From the NCBI GenBank assembly GCA_963776565.1, contig CAVZNF010000004.1, forward strand, positions 186,001-250,000: DNA of 64,000 bases. The letters are read 5' to 3'. Below are positions 11,656 to 20,414 of the stretch, in pieces. The DNA comes from GMQP-bins7 sp963776565. GTDB taxonomy: Bacteria > Actinomycetota > Thermoleophilia > Gaiellales > Gaiellaceae. The position numbers and the translations under genes were made by a program. The notes beneath the pieces were generated by a model. It ran no database searches. It saw nothing but the letters and a program-made list of their open reading frames with translations, and was not told the DNA's origin. Numbering within the stretch: position 1 is the first letter of the stretch; each line of letters opens with the position of its first letter.

Positions 11656-12778
11656 GTGGATTCAGCAGACCTCGGTGGTCCGGACCCGAAGGGCATGGAC
11701 GCGGACGAGCGGCGCGAGATGGTCGTCGACCGTCGTCAGATGCTCAAGCGGGCAGGCCTTGGGGCGGCGGCGCTCGCCGTGCCAGCGGCGATCATGGCAA
11801 CGCCGTCGATGGGGGCCGTGACAGACGCTCTCGCTGCCGACAGCTTCATCAAGTCGCACCCGAAGTGGAAGTTCAACTTCGTCAACCACGTCACGACAAA
11901 CCCGTTCTTCGTCCCGACCATCTACGGAGCACAGGACGCGTGCTCGCTCCTTGGCACCAGCTACCAATGGACGGGATCCCAAACGTCCGACATCAGCCAG
12001 ATGGTGAACGCGATGAACGCGGCGATCACGGCCAAGGCCGACGGCATCGCGGTTTGCCTCGTATCGCTGACGGCGTTCAACGGCCCGACGAACCGCGCCC
12101 TGGGCAAGGGAATCCCGGTCCTCAGCTACAACGCCGATGCACCGAACAACCGGCTGGCCTACATCGGTCAGGATCTCTACCTGTCCGGCTACAACATGGG
12201 CCAACGGGTCGTCGACCTCGTCGGCAGCGGCGACGTGGCGCTCTTCATCGCCACGCCGGGCCAGCTCAACATCCAGCCCCGCATCGACGGTCTGCATCGC
12301 CGCGATCAAGAAGTTCGGCAAGGGCAAGATCAAGACGACGGTCACGACGGCCACCGGGCCGCTCCTGCCCGACGAGTTGGCGAAGATCGAGGCCTACTAC
12401 CTCGGTCACAAGAACCTCAAGGGGATGTTCGCCGTCGACTTCGGCTCGACGCAGGGCGTCAGCCAGGTCATGCAGAAGTACGGCCTCGCGAAGAAGGGCG
12501 TCAAGGCCGGAGGCTACGACCTGGGGCCGATCATCCTGAAGGCGGTCCAGGCGGGGCACCTGGACTTCACCATCGACCAGCAGCCCTACTTGCAGGGTTG
12601 GCTTCCCGTCCTCCAGCTCTTCTTCTACAAGTACTCGTCAGGGCTCGTTGCACCGTCCGACACGAACACCGGCATCGCGTTCGTAACGAAGGCCAACGTG
12701 AAGCCGTACCTGACGACGAAGACGCGCTACAACGGCAGCTCCAGCAAGCAGAAGTACCCGGTGACGCAGAAGGGCTAA
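11656..12778 (+). CDS. sugar ABC transporter substrate-binding protein (RbsB-like), Tat-type signal
   Basis: Periplasmic-binding-protein-like solute receptor of about 373 residues. The N-terminus has a twin-arginine export signal (RRQMLKRAGLGAAALAVPA). The mature protein shows FNFVNHVTTNPFFVPTIYG and ADGIAVCLVSLTAFN, as in type-1 sugar-binding proteins, and ends near YPVTQKG. GTG at 11656 has AAAGGAGG five bases upstream. One indel near 12295 shifts the frame before AIKKFGKGKIK. It is first in an operon with permease and ATPase (stop TAA directly followed by GTG). The ligand is unknown; the neighbouring genes suggest a sugar or sugar acid. Confidence 0.88.
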
Positions 12779-13801
12779 GTGGCGCAGGCGGCCACAGACG
12801 CCTCCCGAGCACCGCAACGCGCCGGCTTCGGTCGGCGCGTTGCTGGCGCGCTCATCCGGCGGCGCGAGGCGAGCATCGCGCTCGTTGCGCTGGGGCTCAT
12901 CCTCTACTTCTCGCTTCGCACGGAGGCGTTCTTCGGGTCGGACAACGCACGCTTGATCGCTGAGTACTCGGCGCCGATCGCGATCATCGCCGCCGGCGAG
13001 GTGATGCTGCTGATCTGCGGCGAGATCGACCTCTCCGTCGGGATGGTCTTCGCCTTCTCGACCTGGATCTTCTACTTCGGAGTCACAGACTGGGGTCTTC
13101 CGATCTGGCTTGCGGTGATCGTCGGTCTCCTCTCGGCATCACTCGTCGGGCTCGTCAACGGGCTGATCACCGTCATGGTCGGTGTCCCCTCGTTCATCAC
13201 CACACTCGGGATGGCCTACGCCCTGAACGGGCTCACGCTGAACATCTCGGGTGCATTCCCGGTCGAGACCCCAGGGGGTCACACGTTCTTCCGGTTCTTC
13301 GGGGGCTCGCCCTACGCGACGGTGTACTGGGCGCTCGGCGTGATCGTCGTGATGACGATCCTGCTCACTCGGACGCGCTGGGGGCTCCATACCGTGGCCA
13401 CGGGCGGCAACCTGCTCGGAGCGAGCGAGAGCGGCGTCAACGTCCGCAGAGTCAAGGTCGGCAACTTCGTGCTCTGCAGCACGCTGGGAGCGCTCGCCGG
13501 CATCATCGAGTCGGTGCGGATCGACACGATCCAGGCCCTCCAGGGCGGTTTCCCGCTCATGTTCTACGCCGTCGCGGCGGCCGTGATCGGAGGCACCTCA
13601 CTCTTCGGTGGATCGGGCACCATCATCGGCGCTGCGCTCGGCGTGCTCGTCCTCGCCGTGCTGAACCTCGGCTTCACGATCCAGGGCATCAGCGCGTACT
13701 GGTTCGATTTCGTCCTCGGAGTCGCGATCATCGCGTCGATGTCGCTGAACGTCACGCTCGAGCGCATCCGCCAGTCAGGACTGCTTGGGGGAAGCACATG
13801 A
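12779..13801 (+). CDS. sugar ABC transporter permease (RbsC-like)
   Basis: 340 residues with about eight to ten hydrophobic helices. The CUT2 permease signatures are EVMLLICGEIDLSVGMVFA, MVGVPSFITTLGMAYALNG and AAVIGGTSLFGGSGTIIGA. The GTG start immediately follows the binding-protein TAA, and its 3' end overlaps the ATPase ATG (ATGA). It forms the membrane channel of the second sugar importer. Confidence 0.92.
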   Translation: MAQAATDASRAPQRAGFGRRVAGALIRRREASIALVALGLILYFSLRTEAFFGSDNARLIAEYSAPIAIIAAGEVMLLICGEIDLSVGMVFAFSTWIFYFGVTDWGLPIWLAVIVGLLSASLVGLVNGLITVMVGVPSFITTLGMAYALNGLTLNISGAFPVETPGGHTFFRFFGGSPYATVYWALGVIVVMTILLTRTRWGLHTVATGGNLLGASESGVNVRRVKVGNFVLCSTLGALAGIIESVRIDTIQALQGGFPLMFYAVAAAVIGGTSLFGGSGTIIGAALGVLVLAVLNLGFTIQGISAYWFDFVLGVAIIASMSLNVTLERIRQSGLLGGST

Positions 13802-14602
13802 GCGAGAGCGCAACTCCGGCGCCGGAGCAGACGGCCGTTGCAACGCCCGACGCCATCCGGGTCGAGAACATCAGCAAGAGCTTCGGTGTCGTGAGGGCGC
13901 TCGAGGACGTCTCGCTCCATGTCCGCTCGGGTGAGGTGCTCGGACTGATCGGGGACAACGGCGCGGGGAAGTCGACGCTCGTGAAGATCCTGACCGGATT
14001 TCACAAGCCGGACACGGGAAAGATCTTCGTCCACGGCGAAGAAGTTCAGTTGAAGTCCGTGACGCACGCGCGCTCGCTCGGAATCGACACGGTCTTCCAG
14101 GATCTCGCGCTCGTGCCCGGGATGACCGTCTATCACAACATGTTCCTGAACCGCGAGATCACACGTGGGATCGGGCCGGTCCGCTTTCTCTCGAACCGCG
14201 CGATGAAGAAGCGCTCGCTCGAGTACCTCGCCGACATCGGCGTGCAGCGTTCCGTCGATCGACGCCGAGGTCGCACGCATGTCAGGAGGACAGCGTCAGG
14301 CGATCGCGATCGCCCGTTCGACGCATTCGGACGCGAAGATTCTCCTGCTCGACGAGCCGCTCGCGGCGATGGGAGCGCGCGAAGGAGCGCTGATCATCGA
14401 GCTGATCGAGGAGCTGGGGAAGAACAGCGACGTCTCGATGATCGTCATCGCCCACAACTACGTGCACGTGCTCGAGATGTGCGACCGCGTCAACCTCCTC
14501 CGGAACGGCCGGATCATGCTCGACAAGCCGACGAACGAGACGTCCGTCGAGGAGCTGACTGAAATCGTCGCCGCCGAGTACCGCCTCCCGAAGACGGCGT
14601 AG
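13798..14602 (+). CDS. sugar ABC transporter ATP-binding protein (single domain)
   Basis: About 267 residues. It has Walker A GDNGAGKSTLVK, Q-loop TVFQDLALVPGM, signature MSGGQRQAIAIARS, Walker B ILLLDEPLAAMG and switch histidine VIAHNYVHV. One indel near 14250 separates the two halves; rejoined, it reads SIDAEVARMSGGQ. ATG 13798 overlaps the permease stop. It ends two bases before the convergent MBL gene. Like the first importer, this one uses a single-domain ATPase. Confidence 0.9.
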
Positions 14603-14604
14603 CG

Positions 14605-15495
14605 CTACACGGCGGCGACAGCCCGGACCAGCGCGACGAGCTCGTTCGGGAACTCGGGATAGGGACCGAAGCGCTCGTTCACGCGGTCTGTCAGCTCTCT
14701 CAGGCTATGCGTACCGGCCGCAACCTCCTCGCGTACCGCACTTTCGACCTCGTACGTGAAGTCGAGGCAGCGATCGAGGAACTCCAGCGCTGCGCCGCCG
14801 TCCATGACCGGGTAATGAGCGGTCAGCAGCAGGTCCGGCTCGAGCGCGCGAATGCGACGAATCGTCTCCCGGTAGGCGGTGATGTCGTATATGCGCGGAG
14901 GAATCAGTAGCTCTCCGCCCGTCGAGTAGATGCCCCGCTCCAGCACGGCGTCGATCACGATCGCCGCCCGGCTACGCGGATCCCAGAGGCCGATGTGGCC
15001 GAGGGTATGCCCTGGGAGGTGCAGCACTTCGACCCGCCAGCCGTCGTCCAATCGGATCGTCTCCCCGCCCTGGAGTCCCTCGTCGATCGGCGCGTCCCCA
15101 CCGCACATCGCCTTCAGCTCGGCAAGAGCTTCTGCATCCGGTCGCGTGAACCCGTACGGCTCGTGCCAGAGGTAGTTCTCCGCCACCATCGCGTCGTTCG
15201 ACTCGATCCAGCGCCGGTCGAGCTCGTGGCAGGCGAAGCGTGCCCCGGGGTGAAGGTCCCGGAGAGAACGGTTCCCGCCGGAGTGGTCGAGGTCGGCGTG
15301 GCTGATGAGGACGTCGTCGATCGACTGGAGCTCGAGCCCGATGGACTCCAGGTAGGGGGCAAGCGCCTCCGCCGGCGTGAACGGCATGCCGGTGTCGAAG
15401 AGCACCGTGCGCGCGGCGCCGGTGAGGATGTACTGCGCCATGAACCGCACGCCGAGCCCCGACTCGACGCGGTGTATGCCGTGCGCGATCTCCAT
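14605..15495 (-). CDS. MBL-fold metallo-hydrolase
   Basis: 296 residues. The metal site shows SHADLDHSGGN, in which the second His of the usual HxHxDH is Asp. Later ligands are HLPGHTLGHIGLWD, the conserved Asp in IVIDAVL and a final His in LTAHYPVMDG. Such variants occur in glyoxalase II-like and lactonase-like hydrolases. It is the last gene of a minus-strand operon (amidohydrolase, Rieske, two SDRs), one base after the preceding stop. It may open a lactone or hydrolyse a thioester or ester from that pathway; the substrate is unknown. Confidence 0.85.
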   Translation of the reverse strand: MEIAHGIHRVESGLGVRFMAQYILTGAARTVLFDTGMPFTPAEALAPYLESIGLELQSIDDVLISHADLDHSGGNRSLRDLHPGARFACHELDRRWIESNDAMVAENYLWHEPYGFTRPDAEALAELKAMCGGDAPIDEGLQGGETIRLDDGWRVEVLHLPGHTLGHIGLWDPRSRAAIVIDAVLERGIYSTGGELLIPPRIYDITAYRETIRRIRALEPDLLLTAHYPVMDGGAALEFLDRCLDFTYEVESAVREEVAAGTHSLRELTDRVNERFGPYPEFPNELVALVRAVAAV

Positions 15496-15496
15496 C

Positions 15497-16105
15497 TCAG
15501 TCCCTCCTCGGATCCGTTCGGCTGCCTCGCGTGATGGTGTACCCGCCGTCGACGCGGATGACCTCCCCGGTGACGTGTGCTGCCGCGGGCGAGAGAAGCC
15601 ACGCGACCGTCCCGGCGACGTCAGCGGGCGTCGCCAGCCGGCCGAGCGGCGTGTCGGCCGCGGCGAGCTCCGCATCGAGCGGGTGCGGGATCGTCGACTC
15701 GCTCCAGCCGGCCGCGACGGCGTTGGCCCGAACTCCGTGCGGCCCACCCTCGAGCGCGGCGATGCGAACGAGCGTCTGGAGCGCCATCGCACCCGCGCCT
15801 GCGGCCCCACCGCCGGGAAACGGTTGTGTCCCGAGAATCGACGTCACCGCTACCCACGCGCCCGAGCCTCGATCGATCGCCTCTGCGAGCCACGACTGCG
15901 CAGCGAGGAACGGCTCGCGCGCCCAGGCGTCGAAGGTGCCCGTCCACGTGCCCGGGTCGAGCTCGGCGAGCCAGGCCAACTCGACCGGAGGAGCGAGCGT
16001 CACCAGGAACTCCGTTCCGCCCCCCTCGCGAGCGAGAGTGAAGCCGCGGCTCTCGAGCTCGTTCTCGAACGACGCGTCGACCGCTCCATGCAGGAGGACG
16101 CGCAC
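15497..16105 (-). CDS. degenerate short-chain dehydrogenase (SDR-like, catalytic residues missing)
   Basis: 202 residues, against about 250 for active SDRs. The C-terminal SDR blocks are clear: GVRANAVAAGWSES, a substrate region with PLGRLATPADVAGTVAWLLS and the end VTGEVIRVDGGYT. The N-terminal TGxxxGxG cofactor motif is absent. The YxxxK catalytic pair is replaced by Ala/Gly (GGGAAGAGAMALQ), although a Ser remains at position 89. It sits directly after an intact SDR gene with one base between. This looks like a non-catalytic partner subunit, as known for BbsC in the BbsCD dehydrogenase, and not a pseudogene, since the frame is intact. Confidence 0.8.
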   Translation of the reverse strand: MRVLLHGAVDASFENELESRGFTLAREGGGTEFLVTLAPPVELAWLAELDPGTWTGTFDAWAREPFLAAQSWLAEAIDRGSGAWVAVTSILGTQPFPGGGAAGAGAMALQTLVRIAALEGGPHGVRANAVAAGWSESTIPHPLDAELAAADTPLGRLATPADVAGTVAWLLSPAAAHVTGEVIRVDGGYTITRGSRTDPRRD

Positions 16106-16106
16106 C

Positions 16107-16865
16107 TCAGTATTTCCCGATCACGAGCCCGCCGTCCACACGGATGTAGGCCCCGGTGACGATGCCCGACGTCGCGAGGTAGGCGACGGCGTCGCCGATC
16201 TCGCGAGGCTCCGTCGGCCTCTGTCCGAAGGGGATGGTCGCGCGTGCCGCAGCCCGCTTCTCCTCGCTGTCGAAGTCCGGCGACGCGTCGTTGATGTTCG
16301 AGTCCACCCAGCCCGGACCGACGTGGTTGACCGCGATCCCGTCGCCACCCCACTCCCGCGCCATCACGCCCACGAGGAGCCCGACGGCGTGCTTCGAGGC
16401 TCCGTAGAGACCGAGCGGCGTGAAGGGCATCACCGCATTCACCGACGAGATCACCACGATGCTCCCGCCACTCCGCTGTCGGCGCATCTGCTCGGCGGCA
16501 GCCTGGCAGCCGTAGAAGACGCCGTGCAGATTGACGCCCATGACGAAGTCCCAGTCTTCGGGAGCGACCTCGGTCAGCCGCTGCCAGCGCGCGACCCCGG
16601 CATTCGCCACGAAGACGTCGAGCGAACCGAGCAACTCGACCGTCGTCGCGGCGAGACGCGTGTTCTCCTCGGGTCGTGAGACGTCCGCCGGCACGAAGAT
16701 CGCCCTCCGCCCGAGGGCCTCGACTTCCTCTACGCGACGCGATGCCTCGTCCTCGTGCGCGACGTCGTTGATCGCGATGTCGTACCCACGCTCGGCGAGG
16801 GCGAGCACGATGCCGCGGCCGATGCCGCGGTCGCGAGCAGCGCCGGTCACCAGGGCCACGGGCAC
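16107..16865 (-). CDS. short-chain dehydrogenase/reductase (SDR), catalytically complete
   Basis: 252 residues. It has the cofactor motif VTGAARDRGIGRGIVLAL, NAG in FVANAGVARW, the catalytic Ser in VVISSVNAV, YGASKHAVG (YxxxK) and the C-terminal VTGAYIRVDGG. The GTG start overlaps the Rieske stop (TAGTG). It probably oxidises a hydroxyl group of the operon's substrate with NAD(P)+. The following gene is an SDR-like protein without catalytic residues, so the two may act as a heteromer. Confidence 0.9.
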   Translation of the reverse strand: MPVALVTGAARDRGIGRGIVLALAERGYDIAINDVAHEDEASRRVEEVEALGRRAIFVPADVSRPEENTRLAATTVELLGSLDVFVANAGVARWQRLTEVAPEDWDFVMGVNLHGVFYGCQAAAEQMRRQRSGGSIVVISSVNAVMPFTPLGLYGASKHAVGLLVGVMAREWGGDGIAVNHVGPGWVDSNINDASPDFDSEEKRAAARATIPFGQRPTEPREIGDAVAYLATSGIVTGAYIRVDGGLVIGKY

Positions 16866-17236
16866 TAGATCACCACAGTGAGCTCGCCCGAGTCGCTCAC
16901 GCGCACCTCGTACGTGCGTAGCCGGATGTCCTCGAACGCGACACACCGGCCGGTGGGGATGTGGAACTCGAGCGAGTGCCACGGGCACGTGACGACTTCG
17001 TCCTCCCAGATCCAGGCGAGCTGCCAGCCGGTGTGCGGTCCGTAGTCGATCGTGCCCGAGACTCCGCCGGTGCAGAGCGGGCCGCGCTGATGCGGACAGA
17101 GGTTCGGGATCGCGTGCACCTTCCCGCGGATGTTGAAGAGACCGAGCTCGCGACCTCCGGCTCTGACCACCCGGCTGCTCCCGGGTGCGAGGTCGGCGAG
17201 CGTGCCGACCGCGTGCTCGGAAGGCTCCCGACTCAT
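16865..17236 (-). CDS. Rieske-type [2Fe-2S] ferredoxin-like protein
   Basis: 123 residues, a single Rieske domain. The cluster ligands are LCPHQRGPLC (Cys-x-His) and TCPWHSLEFH (Cys-x-x-His). There is no oxygenase catalytic domain and no membrane anchor, so it is a small soluble electron carrier or a component of an oxygenase system. No reductase or terminal oxygenase is next to it. Its ATG overlaps the stop of the amidohydrolase gene. Its lone presence between an amidohydrolase and SDR genes is unusual. Confidence 0.9.
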   Translation of the reverse strand: MSREPSEHAVGTLADLAPGSSRVVRAGGRELGLFNIRGKVHAIPNLCPHQRGPLCTGGVSGTIDYGPHTGWQLAWIWEDEVVTCPWHSLEFHIPTGRCVAFEDIRLRTYEVRVSDSGELTVVI

Positions 17237-18294
17237 GCGGGCACGTCGAGCTCGAAGAATCGAGCCGCATTCAGACCCATGATCTTCCGCCGCACTTCAG
17301 GCGAGAACGGGAGACCGAACACGAACTGCGTGTGGTCGAAGTCGTGGTGCGGCCAATCCGACGCGAACATCGCAGTGTTCTCGCCGTCGAACAGCTCGAA
17401 GAGCTTGACGATGTCGGTTCGGGTCTGTGGCTCCTCGATCGGCTGCGTGCCGTAGAAGAACCGTCGCATGTACGTGCTCGGGCGCTCCTGGAGGATCGGT
17501 ACCTCGCGACGGCGCTCGACGTACTCCTTGTCGAGACGATTCGCGATCCATGGAACCCATCCGGTCCCTGCCTCCATGAAGGCGATGCCGAGGTCCGGGA
17601 ACCGAACGGGGACACCGGTCTCGAGCATGGACACGAGGTTCGCCACCATCGCGAGCGGATGAGCGAGCGTGTGCACGGCGAGCGCCGTTCGGAACTGCTC
17701 GAGCTGGAACGGAAACACCGGGTAGACGGCCTCGACGCTGTGGATCGCGATGGGCAAGCCGGTTTCCTGCGCCGCGTCGAACACGGGGTCGTACTGCTCG
17801 TGGCCGTAGAGCGTCTTCAACCCCGACGCCGGCAAGTACGCGCAGACGTACGACGGGTTGTCGGCGTGCTTGCGGATCTCCGCAGCGCCGGCGGCAGGAC
17901 TCTGCGGCGGGATCACCACGGAGCCGAGCAACGTGGGCTCGTGCCGGAGCCAGCGATCGGCGAGCCAGTCGTTGTACGCCCGCGCGAGCCCGACCGCGAA
18001 CCCCGGATCGCGCACCATCGCCAGCGAGAGCAGGTGGTCGGGGAAGAGCACCGCGACGTCGACGTGGAGCTGATCGAGCTCTCGGCGCATCGCAGCGGCG
18101 CTCGTGACGGTCTGCGGCCGATTCGAGCCGCCGGGCCAGGGGATGCGGAACTCCGCCCGCGGTGAGATGCCAGGAAGGTCGAGGTAGCGCTCCTCCACCT
18201 TCGCGATCTCCCGTAGAGCGACGTTCCACGGTGGCTCCGCGTACTCAGCGAGCTCGGCCGGATCCTCGTGCACGTGCACGTCAGCATCGACCAC
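17233..18294 (-). CDS. amidohydrolase-2 family metal-dependent hydrolase
   Basis: 353 residues of a TIM-barrel hydrolase or decarboxylase. The N-terminal metal motif is DADVHVHEDP (HxH), a mid-barrel His lies in LPIAIHSVEA, a further His in VHTLAHPLAM, and the C-terminal catalytic Asp is in MFASDWPHHDFD. The family includes ACMSD-type decarboxylases and 4-oxalomesaconate hydratase-like enzymes, so it could hydrolyse, hydrate or decarboxylate. GTG 18294 was chosen because no ATG or GTG lies upstream in frame before the promoter region. It is first in the minus-strand operon and divergent from the IlvD operon, with a palindrome between. Confidence 0.85.
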   Translation of the reverse strand: MVDADVHVHEDPAELAEYAEPPWNVALREIAKVEERYLDLPGISPRAEFRIPWPGGSNRPQTVTSAAAMRRELDQLHVDVAVLFPDHLLSLAMVRDPGFAVGLARAYNDWLADRWLRHEPTLLGSVVIPPQSPAAGAAEIRKHADNPSYVCAYLPASGLKTLYGHEQYDPVFDAAQETGLPIAIHSVEAVYPVFPFQLEQFRTALAVHTLAHPLAMVANLVSMLETGVPVRFPDLGIAFMEAGTGWVPWIANRLDKEYVERRREVPILQERPSTYMRRFFYGTQPIEEPQTRTDIVKLFELFDGENTAMFASDWPHHDFDHTQFVFGLPFSPEVRRKIMGLNAARFFELDVPA

Positions 18295-18386
18295 GTAGAG
18301 GCTTTCGAGAGTCTCGCGCGTCGGGGTGACCCGCGTCGAGAGACTCAGCTGGAGCCATCGCCAAAGATCATATGATACTGCTACTT
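18295..18386. promoter_or_regulatory. divergent promoter region with operator ATCATATGAT (18367-18376)
   Basis: The intergenic region between the amidohydrolase operon and the Cys-rich/IlvD operon carries the perfect palindrome ATCATATGAT at 18367-18376. It is one base different from the palindrome over the GntR start codon at 11568-11577. An ATG at 18372 lies within it, but ATG 18387 is the more likely start of the downstream gene. I infer that this is a second operator of the same regulator. Confidence 0.55.
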
Positions 18387-18647
18387 ATGCCCGTCGAAGT
18401 GAGCTCCCGCGCGGCCGGGATCGGCAGCTTTCACGTTCACCGCGGCCACGCCTTCGACGGTTTCGAGCTTCGAGGCGGCGTACTCGACGCGCTGTGCAGT
18501 TGTGGCGCCGTGCTCGACTCCGCCGTCGTGGTCCTCGCCGCGTGCGACGAATGCGCGGGCTCCGGTCGCCCGTGCCTCCGCTGCGGGGCCACCGGCGAGA
18601 CGATCGATCACGCCTCGCTCGAGTGGCGTGTCCCTGCAACGAACTAA
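18387..18647 (+). CDS. small cysteine-rich zinc-ribbon-like protein
   Basis: About 86 residues (91 if ATG 18372 is used). Two paired-cysteine knuckles are visible: LCSCGAVLD and CDECAGSGRPCLRCGATG. The second resembles a DnaJ-type CxxCxGxG zinc repeat. It also contains HVHRGH. No family was recognised. It is the first gene of the operon with the sugar-acid dehydratase, ten bases upstream of that start, so it may assist or regulate the Fe-S dehydratase, or bind zinc. Confidence 0.6.
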   Translation: MPVEVSSRAAGIGSFHVHRGHAFDGFELRGGVLDALCSCGAVLDSAVVVLAACDECAGSGRPCLRCGATGETIDHASLEWRVPATN

Positions 18648-18657
18648 GCGAGGAGAA

Positions 18658-20412
18658 ATGCCGACAATTCGGAACGAAGGGACGTTCGAGGGAGGCGACG
18701 ACGCCCTCCGCAGCGAGGAATGGTTCGGGCGTCGTGATCTCGACGGATTCCTGCACCGATCGTGGCTGAAGTCGACCGGCGTGACGGACGAGGCCTTCCG
18801 CGGACGTCCCGTGATCGGCATCTCCAATTGCTGGAGTGAGCTCGTCAACTGCAACGTGCACCTGCGCGGGCTGGCCGAGTCGGTCAAGCGCGGCGTCCTA
18901 CAGGCTGGCGGTTTCCCGCTCGAGTTCCCGGTGCTCTCTCTGGGCGAGTCGCTCATGAAGCCGACGACGATGCTCTACCGGAATCTGATGGCGATGGACG
19001 TCGAAGAGTCCATTCGCTCGTACCCGCTCGACGGAGTCGTGCTCCTCACCGGGTGCGACAAGACGAACCCGGCGAGCATCATGGGCGCCGCGAGCGCGGA
19101 CATCCCGACACTCGTCGTCACCGGCGGCCCGATGCTCAACGGGCGCTGGCGTGGCAAGGAGATCGGGTCCTGCAGTGACTGCTGGCACTACCACGAGGAG
19201 CTTCGAGCGGGCCGGATCACCGAGGCCGAGTGGGTCGAGATCGAGAACGGGATGTCGCGCTCGAACGGGCACTGCATGACCATGGGCACGGCATCGACGA
19301 TGGCGTGCGTGACCGAGGCGCTGGGGTTGACACTGCCCGGCGGCGCGGCCATCCCGGCGGTCGACTCGCGGAGGCATCATCTCGCGGAGGCTTCCGGGCG
19401 TCAGATCGTCGAGCTCGTCGAAACAGGATTGAGGCCTTCCGACATCCTCACGCCCGAGGCGTTCGAGAACGCGATTCGCGTGCTGCATGCGATCTCGGGC
19501 TCGACGAACGCGATCCTGCACCTCATCGCCTATGCCGGGCGGGCCGGCATCGAGTTGCCGCTCCAGCTCTTCGACGAGCTCAGCACGTCGACTCCCTGGC
19601 TCGTCGACCTGAAGCCGGCGGGACGATTCCTCATGGAGGACTTCTTCTACGCCGGTGGCGTGCCGGCCGTCATGGCCCAGATCGAGGATCTCTTGCATCT
19701 CGACGCGATCACGGTGAGTGGTCGGACCGTCGGTGAGAACATCGCCGGTGCCGAGATCGTCAATGCCGAGGTGATCCGGACCGCGGACGACCCGCTCGGC
19801 GCAGGTGGTGCCCTCGTCGTGCTGCGCGGCAGCCTGTGCCCGGACGGGGCGGTCATGAAGATCACGGCCGCCGATCCGCGCCTGCTCGAGCACGAAGGGA
19901 GGGCGATCGTGTTCGAGGACATCCACGACCTGGCCGCCCGCGTCGACGACCCCGACCTCGAGTGCGACGCGTCGAGCGTGATGGTGCTGCGCAACGCCGG
20001 GCCGATCGGCGCGCCCGGCATGCCCGAATGGGGTCATCTTCCGATCCCGGCGAAGCTGCTGAGAGAGGGTGTCAGTGATCTGCTGCGAATCTCGGATGCG
20101 CGCATGAGCGGGACGTCGTACGGCGCAGTCGTCCTGCACGTCGCTCCCGAGTCCGCCGTCGGTGGTCCGCTGGCGTTGGTTCAGGACGGTGATCTGATCC
20201 GGCTCGACGTGTCGGAGCGCCGCCTCGATCTCGCGGTCGATCCGGCCGAGCTCGAGGCGAGGCGAGCGAGCTGGGAGCCACCCGAGCGCCACGACCGGCG
20301 GGGGTACCGAAGGCTGCACGTCGACCACGTGCTCCAGGCGAACGAGGGCTGCGACTTCGACTTCCTGCGCGGTAAAGCAGCAGTCGTTGAGGACGCCGTC
20401 ACCTATCTCTGA
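18658..20412 (+). CDS. IlvD/Edd family dehydratase, probably a sugar-acid (pentonate) dehydratase
   Basis: 584 residues, the length of pentonate dehydratases. It removes water from an aldonic acid to give a 2-keto-3-deoxy acid using an Fe-S cluster. Cluster cysteines are in SNCWSELVNCN, LLTGCDKTNPASIMGAAS and NGHCMTMGTASTMACV. The C-terminus has the conserved ISDARMSGTSYGAVVLH. The block GSCSDCWHYHEELRAG is typical of the arabonate/xylonate clade and not of biosynthetic IlvD. GAGGAGAAATG gives a clear start. Neighbouring xylose-type dehydrogenase genes suggest xylonate or arabonate as substrate. Confidence 0.88.
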   Translation: MPTIRNEGTFEGGDDALRSEEWFGRRDLDGFLHRSWLKSTGVTDEAFRGRPVIGISNCWSELVNCNVHLRGLAESVKRGVLQAGGFPLEFPVLSLGESLMKPTTMLYRNLMAMDVEESIRSYPLDGVVLLTGCDKTNPASIMGAASADIPTLVVTGGPMLNGRWRGKEIGSCSDCWHYHEELRAGRITEAEWVEIENGMSRSNGHCMTMGTASTMACVTEALGLTLPGGAAIPAVDSRRHHLAEASGRQIVELVETGLRPSDILTPEAFENAIRVLHAISGSTNAILHLIAYAGRAGIELPLQLFDELSTSTPWLVDLKPAGRFLMEDFFYAGGVPAVMAQIEDLLHLDAITVSGRTVGENIAGAEIVNAEVIRTADDPLGAGGALVVLRGSLCPDGAVMKITAADPRLLEHEGRAIVFEDIHDLAARVDDPDLECDASSVMVLRNAGPIGAPGMPEWGHLPIPAKLLREGVSDLLRISDARMSGTSYGAVVLHVAPESAVGGPLALVQDGDLIRLDVSERRLDLAVDPAELEARRASWEPPERHDRRGYRRLHVDHVLQANEGCDFDFLRGKAAVVEDAVTYL

Positions 20413-20414
20413 CG

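Noticed and set aside
15497..16105. SDR-like gene as a pseudogene
   Set aside because: The frame is intact and the C-terminal core is conserved; loss is confined to catalytic and cofactor residues.
18658..20412. Dehydratase as branched-chain amino acid biosynthetic IlvD
   Set aside because: Length, the GSCSDCWHYHEELRAG block and the sugar-catabolic neighbours fit the pentonate dehydratase clade better.
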